NCBI RefSeq assembly: GCF_002946355.1
Contig: NZ_PKOZ01000007.1
Span: 62,001-126,000 of the forward strand
Length of the DNA stretch: 64,000 nucleotides
Direction: 5' to 3'
Source of the DNA: Pradoshia eiseniae
GTDB lineage: Bacteria > Bacillota > Bacilli > Bacillales > Pradoshiaceae
The number at the start of each line of letters is the position of its first letter. Position 1 is the stretch's first letter. The notes below the pieces were generated by a model that saw nothing but the letters and a program-made list of their open reading frames with translations, was not told where the DNA came from and searched no databases. Below, piece by piece: positions 44,283 to 53,664 of this stretch. The translations under genes and the position numbers were made by a program.

Positions 44283-45050
44283 AGCTGGAACATGTTTAAT
44301 GCTATCAACGATATAGGACGGCGTATAGGATGTGCTAGCCAGCATTTCTCTCGTTGTGATACCGGTCAAAACGAGCACTGATTTCAATCCGAATTCATTC
44401 CCCATCTTAATATCTGTTTCAAGCCGGTCACCAATCATATAGCAATCAGCAGGATTCATCATCAAGACGTCTGTTACGACGAATTCCGCCATGAGCCGGG
44501 ACGGCTTTCCAGTGATAGAATCAATAGGCTGTCCTGTGGCTCCTTCAAGGGCGCCAATCATGGCACCGCAATCCGGGATTTCTCCGCCATCCACTGGACA
44601 GGTTCGGTCCGGATTCGTTGCAATGATTTTCGCTTTATTCAACCAAGCTTGATAGGCTTTGTTAATTTTCTCATAGGTGAAATTCCGGTCCCAGCCAACG
44701 ACAACATAACAGGCCTCTTTTTCATCCTCTGTTATTCGAATCCCCATTTCGGTGAGTTCATCAATTAAAGGCTGTTCACCAATAACGAGCACGGCCTCTT
44801 TTTCATTTAACCTTTCCTGCAAATACTTGGCTGTAATATAGTTAGAATTAATCACTTGATTGAGCTCGACAGGGATTCCCAGCTCCCGTAATTTCTCTAC
44901 GTATTGCATTCTTGTAGCAATCGATTTATTCGTCAAAAAAACAACTTGATCCCCGCGATTTTGCAGCTCAGTTATGGCCTCTTTCGCTCCCTCAATCAAT
45001 TTATCATCCAGATAAACTGTACCATCCAAATCAAAAATATACCCTCTCAT
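44277..45050 (-). CDS. HAD-IIA phosphatase (NagD type)
   Basis: A 257-residue phosphatase. Motif I is FDLDGTVYLDD, motif II is VFLTNKS, motif III GKPSRLMAEF, and motif IV YMIGDRLETDIKMG; NPDRTCPVDGGEIPDCG is the NagD cap. Members remove phosphate from small molecules such as glycerol phosphate or p-nitrophenyl phosphate. It is the last gene of the ABC importer operon, 18 nt after the permease gene, so it probably acts on the imported compound. A phosphate ester substrate is inference. Confidence 0.9.
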   Translation of the reverse strand: MRGYIFDLDGTVYLDDKLIEGAKEAITELQNRGDQVVFLTNKSIATRMQYVEKLRELGIPVELNQVINSNYITAKYLQERLNEKEAVLVIGEQPLIDELTEMGIRITEDEKEACYVVVGWDRNFTYEKINKAYQAWLNKAKIIATNPDRTCPVDGGEIPDCGAMIGALEGATGQPIDSITGKPSRLMAEFVVTDVLMMNPADCYMIGDRLETDIKMGNEFGLKSVLVLTGITTREMLASTSYTPSYIVDSIKHVPAL

Positions 45051-45068
45051 CCTTCTCCTCCAGATTAC

Positions 45069-46766
45069 TCAATCATTTTTTGATAAGCGGTTTGCCACTG
45101 CTTGTAAAAATAAGACTAAAATGACCAGGATGACAGACATAGCTGCTGCTGTATAATACTCTCCTCGGAGAATATTTTGAAATATTGCCAAGCTCATAGG
45201 CGCCCATTCTGCCGGAGCGATAAGAATAGAGATGGAAGTCTCTTTAATAACTGTGATGAAAACGAGCAGGGAGCCAGCTGCAATCCCCGGAAGCATCAAG
45301 GGCCCAATAATCGTAATGGCAGCTGTCAGTGGAGTTGCTCCAAGATTAATGGCCGCCTCTTCAATGTCCTGCTTGATCGCTCTCATAGATCCCATCGTGG
45401 ACCTGATCATATAAGGCAATCTTCTAATCGTATAGGCAATGATTAAAAGAAGAGCTGTACCTGTCAATTGCAAAGGAGCCGTATTGAATGTTTGAATCAA
45501 GGCAATCCCAAAGGCAATGCCTGGAACAATCAAAGGGATATTTGTAACAAAATCCAGCTTAGCTGCATTTTGGCGAACGACGAAATACGAGACAAAGGTC
45601 GCTATAACCACACTTAACACTAAAGCCCCAAATGCAAGAATTAAGCTATTCTGGATATTCCCAAGTGAACTAGTAAAAATGGTTTGATAGTGCTTTAACG
45701 TATATCCGTTGGGCAGGAAATCCTTTCCCCAAGTTGTCGCGAATGACTGAATAACAATTGATATCATTGCTAAAAATGGCACCAGCACGATAAGGATGCT
45801 ATAGCCAGAAAGGGCTTTTGTTAATCCGCTATGACTATTCAAGCGCTGCATTTTCGGCTTCCCAGAAACGGACCCATAATTCCGTCCTTTGGTCAGTAAT
45901 GTCTGCAGCCAGAAGAAGAAGGCCGCTACCAAAACCATAACAACCGTCAATATCGCTGCTCCGCCCCAATTATAGAACCCTGCTATCTCACGATAAGCCT
46001 CCACAACCAAAAGATTAAGTTCTTTTGGTGCCAGAATGATTGGTGTTCCAAAGTCAGAGAAACTGACAGTAAAAATCAATAAGGCACTTGAAATGATGCC
46101 TGGCAATGCAAGCGGGAATGTCACAAATGCAAACGTAAACCAATTTTTAGCCCCTAAGTTAAGAGAAGCCTCCTCAAGAGTGATATCACTCACCTTAAAA
46201 GCCGCCACCATTGGCCATAAAGCATATGGGAAGAAGAAGAACACCTGCACAATGACGATGCCTGCCATGGAGTATGGATCAATGAGCATTCCCTCGCCGC
46301 CAAGCTTCTGATAAATGGCCGTTATCCATCCGGACCTTCCGAACATCAGAATAAAAGCATAAGCCGAGATAAATGTCGGTACGATAAGAGGTATCGTACA
46401 TAACGCAGAAATCGTCCTCTTAAATGGCATAGTCGTTCTTGCGATACCATAAGCAATCGGAACGCAAATCAGAATGACCAGTACAGCAACTGTGATAGCA
46501 AGCTGTAAACTGTTAACGAGACTATTAAAATATCCTTTACTTGTAATAATGCTCTGATACGCATCTAATGAAACTCCTTTAAACTTCTCAATCGTAGAGT
46601 CAAAAATGGCCGGGTCCGATAACGAGCCCAATAGATTGACAGGCTGCCCCGTAAAGCTGACCAAAAAGACTGACAGTAAAGGCAGGATTAAAAATAAGCC
46701 AAAAAACAAATAGATGAGTACTCTTACAAGTGTAAGGCCATTAAATGCTCGTTTCCCCTTTTTCAT
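45069..46766 (-). CDS. ABC transporter permease, two-domain (Fe3+/2-aminoethylphosphonate type)
   Basis: A 565-residue permease with 12 predicted spans in two similar halves, each with an EAA loop: EEASLNLGAKNWFTFAFVTFPLALPG in the first and EEAAINLGATPLTAAITIIGPLMLPG in the second. The duplicated form is typical of FbpB/PhnV-like importers. The ATG overlaps the ATPase gene by 4 nt. Substrate is not fixed by the sequence; the neighbouring phosphatase and glpP suggest a phosphate ester or phosphonate rather than iron. Confidence 0.9.
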   Translation of the reverse strand: MKKGKRAFNGLTLVRVLIYLFFGLFLILPLLSVFLVSFTGQPVNLLGSLSDPAIFDSTIEKFKGVSLDAYQSIITSKGYFNSLVNSLQLAITVAVLVILICVPIAYGIARTTMPFKRTISALCTIPLIVPTFISAYAFILMFGRSGWITAIYQKLGGEGMLIDPYSMAGIVIVQVFFFFPYALWPMVAAFKVSDITLEEASLNLGAKNWFTFAFVTFPLALPGIISSALLIFTVSFSDFGTPIILAPKELNLLVVEAYREIAGFYNWGGAAILTVVMVLVAAFFFWLQTLLTKGRNYGSVSGKPKMQRLNSHSGLTKALSGYSILIVLVPFLAMISIVIQSFATTWGKDFLPNGYTLKHYQTIFTSSLGNIQNSLILAFGALVLSVVIATFVSYFVVRQNAAKLDFVTNIPLIVPGIAFGIALIQTFNTAPLQLTGTALLLIIAYTIRRLPYMIRSTMGSMRAIKQDIEEAAINLGATPLTAAITIIGPLMLPGIAAGSLLVFITVIKETSISILIAPAEWAPMSLAIFQNILRGEYYTAAAMSVILVILVLFLQAVANRLSKND

Positions 46767-47890
46767 ATGACCAGCACCCTTTCAGGATCTATGGCCAGCT
46801 TAACCTTTGTTCCGGGCTTCAGGATACTCTCACCTGAGGCATAGGTGGCATCCACAATCAATTGATGGTTCGCGAACTTCACCTCGTAACGTACGATGGA
46901 CCCTAGATATGTAGAGATTAAGATCTCACCTTCTAATATATTCATGGAATCAGAATTCATTTCTGTATCCCTATGGTGAATTTGAATGCTTTCAGGACGA
47001 ATGATAGCCGTCCCGTTATCCTTGCTCTGATGGAGTGTTTTTAATGTGAATCCATCTCCTTTTAAGATCGTGTACTCTCCGTCTTGGATAGCTGAGTTCA
47101 CATGCAGACTATTGGACGTGCCTACGAAATTAGCAATAAAAGAAGTGGAAGGATGACTATATAAATCAGTTGGCTTCCCTATTTGCATAACTTCCCCATT
47201 ATTCATAACAGCCACACGATCGGCCATGCTCATCGCTTCCTCCTGATCATGCGTGACAAAAATAGTAGTGATTCCTAAGTCCTGCTGAATCCTCCTAATG
47301 GTATTTCTCATCGAATGCCGGAGCTTCTGGTCTAGATTCGAAAGCGGTTCATCCATCAACAGAACAGCCGGTTCCATGACAAGGGCGCGGCCCAATGCCA
47401 CACGCTGCTGCTGTCCTCCTGAAAGCTCACTCGTCAGCCTTTCAGCATATTGGTCAAGCTCCATATATTCCAATATCTCCATGACCTTCCGTTCCATATC
47501 CTTCGGCATGCGGCCAAGCCTTCTATTGAGAAGACGCGCATAGACACCCATCTTGGCCAGCACATTTTTTTCATTCAATTGCTTAATATTAAGGCTATAT
47601 GCTACATTTTCAAAAACATTCATATGAGGAAAAAGTGCATAGCTCTGAAAGACCATTCCGCAATTCCGTCTATTCGGCGGAATATGATTGACCTGCTCAT
47701 TCCCGATTGTAATAGTCCCTGATGTAGGATCCTCAAAGCCTGCAATGCATCTCATCGTGGTTGTCTTTCCGCATCCCGATGGGCCGAGGAGGGCAAAAAA
47801 TTCGCCCTCTTCGATCTCAAGATTGACATTGTTCAGTGCCTTAACCCCAGAAAACTCTTTATTCAACTGATGGACTGTAACGGCTCCCAT
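46763..47890 (-). CDS. ABC transporter ATP-binding protein with TOBE domain
   Basis: A 375-residue ATPase of the FbpC/PotA group. Walker A is GPSGCGKTT, the signature LSGGQQQRVALGRAL, Walker B LLMDEPLSNLD, and the switch FVTHDQEEAM. The C-terminal TOBE_2 region is about residues 285-375. The helical domain carries an extra stretch near NVLAKMGVYARLLNRRLGRM, longer than in typical members. It partners with the two-domain permease (4-nt overlap) and the binding protein upstream. Confidence 0.92.
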   Translation of the reverse strand: MGAVTVHQLNKEFSGVKALNNVNLEIEEGEFFALLGPSGCGKTTTMRCIAGFEDPTSGTITIGNEQVNHIPPNRRNCGMVFQSYALFPHMNVFENVAYSLNIKQLNEKNVLAKMGVYARLLNRRLGRMPKDMERKVMEILEYMELDQYAERLTSELSGGQQQRVALGRALVMEPAVLLMDEPLSNLDQKLRHSMRNTIRRIQQDLGITTIFVTHDQEEAMSMADRVAVMNNGEVMQIGKPTDLYSHPSTSFIANFVGTSNSLHVNSAIQDGEYTILKGDGFTLKTLHQSKDNGTAIIRPESIQIHHRDTEMNSDSMNILEGEILISTYLGSIVRYEVKFANHQLIVDATYASGESILKPGTKVKLAIDPERVLVI

Positions 47891-47908
47891 GATATCCCAC
47901 CTTCTTCA

Positions 47909-48958
47909 TTACTGGAATTTCTCTTTCCATTCATTTCTGACTTTGTCATAATTCTTATTCACCCAATCGATATCTAAATCAACGGCATGAGATTTTACGT
48001 TCTCAAGTGTCAGCGGTGTTTTGGATTCTACATCCGGGTTAATCGGAATGTGATACCAATCAGCAAGAATTTGCTGGGCATCCTTAGATAACATGAAATC
48101 CATAAATTCCTTTGCTCCCTTTTCATTTGGAGCACCTTCCACCATTGAGATTGGATTGACTAGAATAGGCGTTTTATCCGGAACGACGAAATCAACTGTT
48201 TCCCCTTTTGCCTGTGCTTCATATGCCATAAAGTCAAAGCCGACTGCGATATGGGCTTCTCCCATCGCCACTGCCTTTGTAGGGGCAGAACCCGAATCCG
48301 GCATGGAGTTCGCTTGATCAACTAACTTCTCCATATACTCCCAGCCCTCTGACTCGCCGCGCTGCATCATTTGGTTCAATACCATTAAGGTAGAGGTTCC
48401 CGATGCAGCAGGATTGGCGAATTGGATTTTCCCTTTCCATTTAGGATCGAGCAAATCATCCCAAGTCTTTGGCGCTTCCTCTTTCTTCACCAATTCCGTA
48501 TTATAAGCAAAGCCCAGGACGAAAACCTCGACTCCAACATACTTATCATCCTCATGCTTGAGCTTTATGCCATCTTCAACCACTTCCCAATCCTTAGCTT
48601 CATCAGGCATATAAGCACCAATAATACCTTTATCAGCATTAGCTTCAAACGTCAGAATCCCTCCGCCTCCGTACCATACGTCACCTTGCGGATTATCCTT
48701 TTCAGCCATCATCCGATTAACCAAGATGTTCGTCCCAGCGTACTGGACGTCCACCTTACCGCCATTGACCTCTTCAAACTTAGAAGCAAGCTCTTTTGTA
48801 AAGTCAGGCGTCTCTGGCGAATACAAGGTAATATTCCCTGGACCATCCGATGATCCTCCGCCATTACCACCCGAGCTTTCTTCCCCTGCACAGCCTGCCA
48901 GCAGTCCCCCAATCAAACCTAGAGCTAATAATGGCTTTTTCCAATGATACTTTGCCAC
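47909..48958 (-). CDS. ABC transporter substrate-binding lipoprotein (Fe3+/phosphonate type)
   Basis: A 349-residue lipoprotein with the lipobox GLLAGCA near residue 23 and a Gly/Ser linker. NITLYSPETPDFTKELASKFEE starts the family-1 binding fold, and QGDVWYGGGGILTFEANADKG, PKTWDDLLDPKWKGKIQFANP and MSKDAQQ-type segments follow. The tyrosines that bind iron in FbpA are not evident, which weakens an iron role. First gene of the importer operon, with the promoter at 49097-49124 upstream. Confidence 0.9.
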   Translation of the reverse strand: MAKYHWKKPLLALGLIGGLLAGCAGEESSGGNGGGSSDGPGNITLYSPETPDFTKELASKFEEVNGGKVDVQYAGTNILVNRMMAEKDNPQGDVWYGGGGILTFEANADKGIIGAYMPDEAKDWEVVEDGIKLKHEDDKYVGVEVFVLGFAYNTELVKKEEAPKTWDDLLDPKWKGKIQFANPAASGTSTLMVLNQMMQRGESEGWEYMEKLVDQANSMPDSGSAPTKAVAMGEAHIAVGFDFMAYEAQAKGETVDFVVPDKTPILVNPISMVEGAPNEKGAKEFMDFMLSKDAQQILADWYHIPINPDVESKTPLTLENVKSHAVDLDIDWVNKNYDKVRNEWKEKFQ

Positions 48959-49445
48959 TGCATGTCATCCCCCTTTTTAATGTTCGCCGAATAAGCAAGA
49001 AAAAAGAGAACACGCCCAATGATAGCCTTCAATTGTAAAGGCTTTCATTTTAGGCATCTTCTCATATTCTCCTACCTGATTATTCGATTACCTATAATTA
49101 TAAACACTATTAACCAAATATCAACAATTATTTGAATATTTACCAAATAATAGGTTGGCCTCAGCGCAAATTTTTGCTTGCATCACCACTTTTCCTGAAT
49201 ATTTATAATGACAATATGTTAAAGGTATATTCTTCCAGTAAAATTAATTGATCTCTACTTGTCCTCTTTTTTACTAATATTTACAGTTAAAAATAATTTC
49301 AAAAAACATATTATTATTTGAGATTTTCAGAAAAATCATCTATTATATAACAGTATAAACCACTATAGGAAGGAGTTCTCATTTTAGTATATTACTATAT
49401 TATATAACACGGTATTTTTACCGATAATCAAAAGGGGGAAGAGAA
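48959..49445. other. 487-nt gene-free region between importer and cstA
   Basis: The region holds the divergent promoters. On the minus strand a leader of about 130 nt precedes the binding-protein gene. It contains the hairpin AGCCTT/AAGGCT (49024-49042) and a 26-codon frame beginning MPKMKAFTIEGYHW that ends just before the binding-protein ribosome binding site. On the plus strand the small hairpin CGGTA/TACCG (49410-49423) precedes the cstA ribosome binding site. The rest is AT-rich with nothing recognisable. Confidence 0.6.
49097..49124 (-). promoter_or_regulatory. Promoter of the ABC importer operon
   Basis: On the minus strand TTGATA (49119-49124) and TATAAT (49097-49102) are separated by 16 nt, giving a start near 49090. 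Confidence 0.6.
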
Positions 49446-50924
49446 ATGATTACATTTTTGCTAGCGGTTGCTTTGCTTGTCCTTGCCTATTTCACGTACG
49501 GGAAATATGTAGAAAAAGTATTTGGTCCGAAAAATGATAGGCTGACACCAGCTTACTCCAATCAGGACGGCGTGGATTATGTACCGATGGGCAAACAAAA
49601 GAACGCAATGATTCAATTATTAAATATAGCTGGGACGGGTCCAATATTCGGGCCAATCATGGGGGCTTTATATGGACCGGTCGCATTTTTGTGGATTGTA
49701 TTAGGTGCCATTTTTGCTGGTGCGGTACATGATTATTTAACAGGGATGATTTCAATCCGCAACCGCGGTGCACATATCCCTGAGCTAGCCGGCAAATTTT
49801 TAGGAAAGCTATCGAAGCATCTTGTAAACGCTTTCGCCTTATTGCTGTTGCTGTTAGTAGGTACCGTGTTTGTCACTACTCCAGCTTCTTTATTACATGC
49901 ATTGATGGATGGAAAAGTGGCTTTAGGCATTCTCATCGGAGCTATCTTCCTTTATTACTTCTTATCAACGGTGTTGCCAATTGATAAAATTATCGGCCGT
50001 CTCTATCCTTATTTCGGGGCTACCTTATTAATTGGAACACTCGGGGTTGGAGGGTCCTTGCTGTTATCAGACTATTCTATTCCTGAATTGACATTAACTA
50101 ATCTGCATCCAGCAGATTTACCGATTTTCCCGATTCTTTTCTTAACTATCACATGCGGTGCCTTATCTGGCTTCCATGCCACACAGTCACCTATCATCTC
50201 TAGAACAACACAAAAAGAAAAACAGGGCCGTTACATCTTTTACGGTATGATGATTGCTGAAGCTATTATCGCCATGATTTGGGCGGCAGCAGCCATGAGC
50301 TTATTCGATGGACAAAATCTGCAGACACTAATCAATGAGGGTACTGCCTCATTAGTTGTAAACGAAGTGTCGATGACATTATTAGGAGCAGTAGGCGGAA
50401 CAATAGCAGTTTTAGGGGCGGTCGTTCTTCCGATCACTTCTGGGGATACAGCTTTCCGTGCGGCTCGCTCTATTATCGCTGATTATCTAAACATCAATCA
50501 GTCTAAGCTAGCAAAACGTCTAGCCATCGCACTGCCGCTATTCGCTCTTTCTTTCTTATTAACAAAAATCGATTTCAATATCCTATGGCGTTATTTCTCA
50601 TTCGCAAACCAAGGGACTTCAGCCCTGGCATTATGGATTGCTACGATGTATTTATTAGTCAAAGGGAAAAATTATTTTATAAGTTTAATTCCAGCGCTCT
50701 TCATTACCGATATGGTCGCAACCTACATCCTATTTGACGCGAAGCTTGGTTTCGGATTATCCTACAGCGCATCTCATATCGGCGGAATGATCATCACAGC
50801 CCTTATCGCTGTTGCCTTCTTTGTAAAAGCAAAGAAGAACAAAGCGGATGGACTGCAGGTAGACCTCGAGGAAGAAGATGCACCAAAAAACAATCGCGAT
50901 GGATTAAAACGGGCTGGTGTCTAA
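49446..50924 (+). CDS. cstA: Carbon starvation protein CstA family transporter
   Basis: A 492-residue protein with about 14 membrane spans. The CstA signatures GTGPIFGPIMGALYGP, GAVHDYLTGMISIRNRG, SGFHATQSPIISRT and SGDTAFRAARSII are all present. Relatives import peptides or pyruvate. It is shorter than E. coli CstA (about 700) and belongs to the short form lacking the C-terminal extension. AAGGGGG precedes the ATG. It is a single-gene unit followed by a hairpin. Confidence 0.92.
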   Translation: MITFLLAVALLVLAYFTYGKYVEKVFGPKNDRLTPAYSNQDGVDYVPMGKQKNAMIQLLNIAGTGPIFGPIMGALYGPVAFLWIVLGAIFAGAVHDYLTGMISIRNRGAHIPELAGKFLGKLSKHLVNAFALLLLLLVGTVFVTTPASLLHALMDGKVALGILIGAIFLYYFLSTVLPIDKIIGRLYPYFGATLLIGTLGVGGSLLLSDYSIPELTLTNLHPADLPIFPILFLTITCGALSGFHATQSPIISRTTQKEKQGRYIFYGMMIAEAIIAMIWAAAAMSLFDGQNLQTLINEGTASLVVNEVSMTLLGAVGGTIAVLGAVVLPITSGDTAFRAARSIIADYLNINQSKLAKRLAIALPLFALSFLLTKIDFNILWRYFSFANQGTSALALWIATMYLLVKGKNYFISLIPALFITDMVATYILFDAKLGFGLSYSASHIGGMIITALIAVAFFVKAKKNKADGLQVDLEEEDAPKNNRDGLKRAGV

Positions 50925-51035
50925 ATCGATACCTTATAATAGCCAAGAGTGCATTTGACCGACTGTTGAAATTAATGGCATTGACCTTAAATACGTAAAA
51001 AGAGGCTGACACAAAACCTTCCTCTTTCATGGATA

Positions 51036-51080
51036 AAGCCGGTGAAGCTTTTACTTATCGTAAAACTCCACCGGCTTTTC
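51036..51080 (+). terminator. Terminator after cstA
   Basis: AAGCCGGTG and CACCGGCTT (51036-51044 with 51069-51077) pair across an inner hairpin of TTTTAC/GTAAAA and are followed by TT. It lies between convergent cstA and the dnaN-like gene and may serve both. Confidence 0.75.
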
Positions 51081-51113
51081 CTTGTGTTCTTAAAGACTGT
51101 TATTCTTGCATCT

Positions 51114-52238
51114 CTACATTCGTACTGGAGAAATCAAATGCAGATGTTTATCATCACCAAATGGCTGAACCATTACGGGTCTGATAGATCCATGGAAGCT
51201 TAAGACGACCTTTTCTTCTCTAATTGCTTTGAGTGCTTCAAGCAGGTAGCGGCCATCAAGCATGATTTCCAGCTCTTCTTCTCCGTCTAACAACTCAATT
51301 GTCTGTATTTCTTCGATTTTGCCGACCGCGGTCGATTTAGAGTAGATTTTGAGCTGGCTGCCATTTTTGACAGCAAGCGAGATGGTATTATGCCGCCATT
51401 CACTTGCAAATAAAGAAGCCCTGTCCACGCCAAGCAAAAGATCCTTCCGGTTGGACACAATGACACTCTTTGATTCTTTCGGAAACAGATTCCCTATGTT
51501 CGGATAATTGCCTTCAATCAGCCTTGATAACAACAGGAGGGAATCTGATTGAAAGAGAATATAATTTTCAGAAACAGCCATTTTCACAGGGTTAGAGTGC
51601 TGCAATAGCTTTGCTAAGTCCAATAAGGTTTTACCCGGCACGATACATCCGTTCTTCCATCCTGCCTCTACCATCGCCTTTCGCAGCGCCAGGCGTTGCC
51701 CATTGGTAGCTGCTAAAGAGAGCTCTCCGCCCTGTACAGAAATATGAACGCCTGACAATATTGGCCTTGAATCTGTCTTTGCCACAGCAAAAGCTGTCTG
51801 TTTGACCATCTCTGCCAACTCTTCTCCAGGCAAAGAGACTGTACTCGATTTGTCCATTTGCGGGAGTACGGGGTATTCGTCTGGATTATATCCATTCATC
51901 GTCGTGATAATATCCTCTGCCTGCACTGTAATATGGAAATCTCCATTTGCCTCGATAAACATGTCACTTGGCAGCTTCTTCACTATTTCGCTGAAGTACT
52001 TACCGGGGATGACGGCACTTCCTTCTTTATAGATTTGAACGACGACTTTTTCGTCCGCGATAGCAGGTATGATTCTTTGGATGACGATATTGGAATCGCT
52101 GCCAGTTAAGGTCACTCCATTTGCATCTGCCGTCAATTTAATTCCGCTCAATATGGGATGTGCCGGCTTGTTTGAGACCGCATACATGACTTCCTGCACA
52201 GCCTGCTTGAGATAGTCCTTCTGAATAGAAAATTGCAT
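51114..52238 (-). CDS. DNA polymerase III beta clamp paralogue
   Basis: A 374-residue sliding-clamp protein with the three repeats of DnaN (for example QVEVMYAVSNKPAHPILSGI-like start, RPILSGVHISVQG in the second, and a third ending HLISPVRM). The canonical clamp usually ends in LPVRTY; here the tail is SPVRM. There is no dnaA, recF or gyrB next to it, so it is probably a second, paralogous clamp. The ATG at 52238 has GGAGAGG 8 nt upstream; the longer frame from 52295 has no start site. Confidence 0.88.
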   Translation of the reverse strand: MQFSIQKDYLKQAVQEVMYAVSNKPAHPILSGIKLTADANGVTLTGSDSNIVIQRIIPAIADEKVVVQIYKEGSAVIPGKYFSEIVKKLPSDMFIEANGDFHITVQAEDIITTMNGYNPDEYPVLPQMDKSSTVSLPGEELAEMVKQTAFAVAKTDSRPILSGVHISVQGGELSLAATNGQRLALRKAMVEAGWKNGCIVPGKTLLDLAKLLQHSNPVKMAVSENYILFQSDSLLLLSRLIEGNYPNIGNLFPKESKSVIVSNRKDLLLGVDRASLFASEWRHNTISLAVKNGSQLKIYSKSTAVGKIEEIQTIELLDGEEELEIMLDGRYLLEALKAIREEKVVLSFHGSIRPVMVQPFGDDKHLHLISPVRM

Positions 52239-52291
52239 AGCGAGTACCTCTCCGTTATCCGAATTGAATAGCTTCATTTTAACATATATTG

Positions 52292-52324
52292 ACAAAAAGC
52301 ACGCATCCTTCGAGATGCGTGCTT
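52292..52324 (-). terminator. Terminator between metallophosphoesterase and clamp genes
   Basis: The 11-bp stem AAGCACGCATC/GATGCGTGCTT (52297-52307 with 52314-52324) is followed on the minus strand by TTTTT. It ends the metallophosphoesterase transcript, so the clamp gene needs its own promoter. Confidence 0.9.
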
Positions 52325-52327
52325 GTC

Positions 52328-53410
52328 TTAGTTGAAATTCACATTAATGACCCATACTTCAGATCTAGTTCCGATTCGAAGGGGAGGTCCCCAAGTACCA
52401 AAGCCAGATGAGACGAATGAATGGAGATTTCCTTTCTTCAAATGTCCCCAATCATTTTCATAAATCCAATCAGTCATCAGGTTCCCTGGGAAAATCTGTC
52501 CGCGATGTGTATGACCAGAAAGAATGATGTCTACTCCGCTTGCCTCTGCTTGTGACAGCTCCATCGGTGTATGGTCAAGCATGATGACAGGCTTAGATTG
52601 ATCAAACCCTTCAACAAGGTCTTTAATAGAGGAGCGTTTATCATCCGTCAAATCCTTGCGTCCAACAAGATAAAGCCCGTCTATTTCCTTAGTCTCATCC
52701 ATAAGCATATGGATACCGCCATCCTCCAGTTCTTCCTCAAGCTCTTCAAGATCGTCCCCATAATAATCATGATTGCCCGGGGACATATACACCCCGAGCG
52801 GCGGCTCCATGCTGCTGAAGATATCAATCATATTCTCTTCCTTAAATGTGTCTATCTGATCATCAATGATATCACCAGGTATTAGAACAATATCTGGTTT
52901 CTCCTCCTCGACAATCCGCGCGAGCTTTTCCAGATGGCCGCTTCCTACAATGGGCCCCAAATGGGTATCAGAGGCCATTAATATCTTCAAGGAATCACGG
53001 CCCGCCTCCTTATTAACCTCAACATGATCATAGCGCACGACCGGGCTGAACGCCTGATAGGATCCATAAGCAATGACTCCCGCAAAGAAGAGGAAATAAA
53101 TGATTCCCATGACCATGAGACCCTTTTTCTTTAATAGATAAAAAGCAAGGTTAAATACAGGGAGCAATAGAAGACTATAACCAACGATGATAAACCAATA
53201 ACCGCCAATCCACTTAAAGATTCCAAGATACGGTATCATTCCGATGAACATCGATATAGAGAGGAGTAGAAACAATACCGTGTACGTTTTCTTGAACCTT
53301 CTAAACGGGGACACCGAAAGCCAGGCTTTCCCATTCCGCCATAAATAAAAGCATATCGCTCCGTATATTAGAACCGTAAGGATTATCATAAGCACCATTT
53401 TAATGACCAT
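52328..53410 (-). CDS. Membrane-anchored metallophosphoesterase
   Basis: A 360-residue protein. About 120 N-terminal residues form four hydrophobic spans. The calcineurin-like domain follows with ASDTHLG, IPGDIIDD, SPGNHDYYG, LDHTPM and SGHTHRGQIFP, which supply all two-metal ligands. This matches the YkuE/YkoQ-type branch, whose members act on lipid or nucleotide phosphates at the membrane. Several ATGs compete; 53410 is kept, though no ribosome binding site is strong. It is followed by a terminator. Confidence 0.9.
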   Translation of the reverse strand: MVIKMVLMIILTVLIYGAICFYLWRNGKAWLSVSPFRRFKKTYTVLFLLLSISMFIGMIPYLGIFKWIGGYWFIIVGYSLLLLPVFNLAFYLLKKKGLMVMGIIYFLFFAGVIAYGSYQAFSPVVRYDHVEVNKEAGRDSLKILMASDTHLGPIVGSGHLEKLARIVEEEKPDIVLIPGDIIDDQIDTFKEENMIDIFSSMEPPLGVYMSPGNHDYYGDDLEELEEELEDGGIHMLMDETKEIDGLYLVGRKDLTDDKRSSIKDLVEGFDQSKPVIMLDHTPMELSQAEASGVDIILSGHTHRGQIFPGNLMTDWIYENDWGHLKKGNLHSFVSSGFGTWGPPLRIGTRSEVWVINVNFN

Positions 53411-53467
53411 TTCTCAAGCCAGACCCCATCTCACTAGAAATTACCTCTAGAATATCACATCTAGTGG

Positions 53468-53599
53468 TTAATCCGGTATTGTTGTGTTCTCGTCTCCTTT
53501 GGAGTTAGAGAGCACAGAAGGCTGGCCATTTGATACCATCACATCCTTGAAATACTCTTCTCGGAAATATACGATAGATGCTATCTCCTTATTTTCCAT
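53468..53599 (-). CDS. Possible 43-residue protein
   Basis: A short frame starting MENKEIASIVYFREEYFKDV and ending ENTTIPD. The composition is that of a normal soluble protein. AAAGGGG lies only 1 nt before the ATG, too close for good initiation, so translation is uncertain. No relative recognised. Confidence 0.3.
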   Translation of the reverse strand: MENKEIASIVYFREEYFKDVMVSNGQPSVLSNSKGDENTTIPD

Positions 53600-53633
53600 T
53601 CCCCTTTACCTTAATAATCATCTAGTAAACACA

Positions 53634-53664
53634 AACAAAAAAAGCGCCCAATGTAACAGGCACT
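53634..53664 (-). terminator. Unassigned minus-strand terminator hairpin
   Basis: On the minus strand AGTGCC pairs with GGCGCT (one U-G pair), followed by TTTTTTT. Since prmA-like transcription ends at 54096-54125 upstream, this hairpin should end a separate short transcript. Confidence 0.5.

Noticed and set aside
48422-48853. 143-codon plus-strand frame
   Set aside because: Antisense to the well-supported binding-protein gene; no start site.
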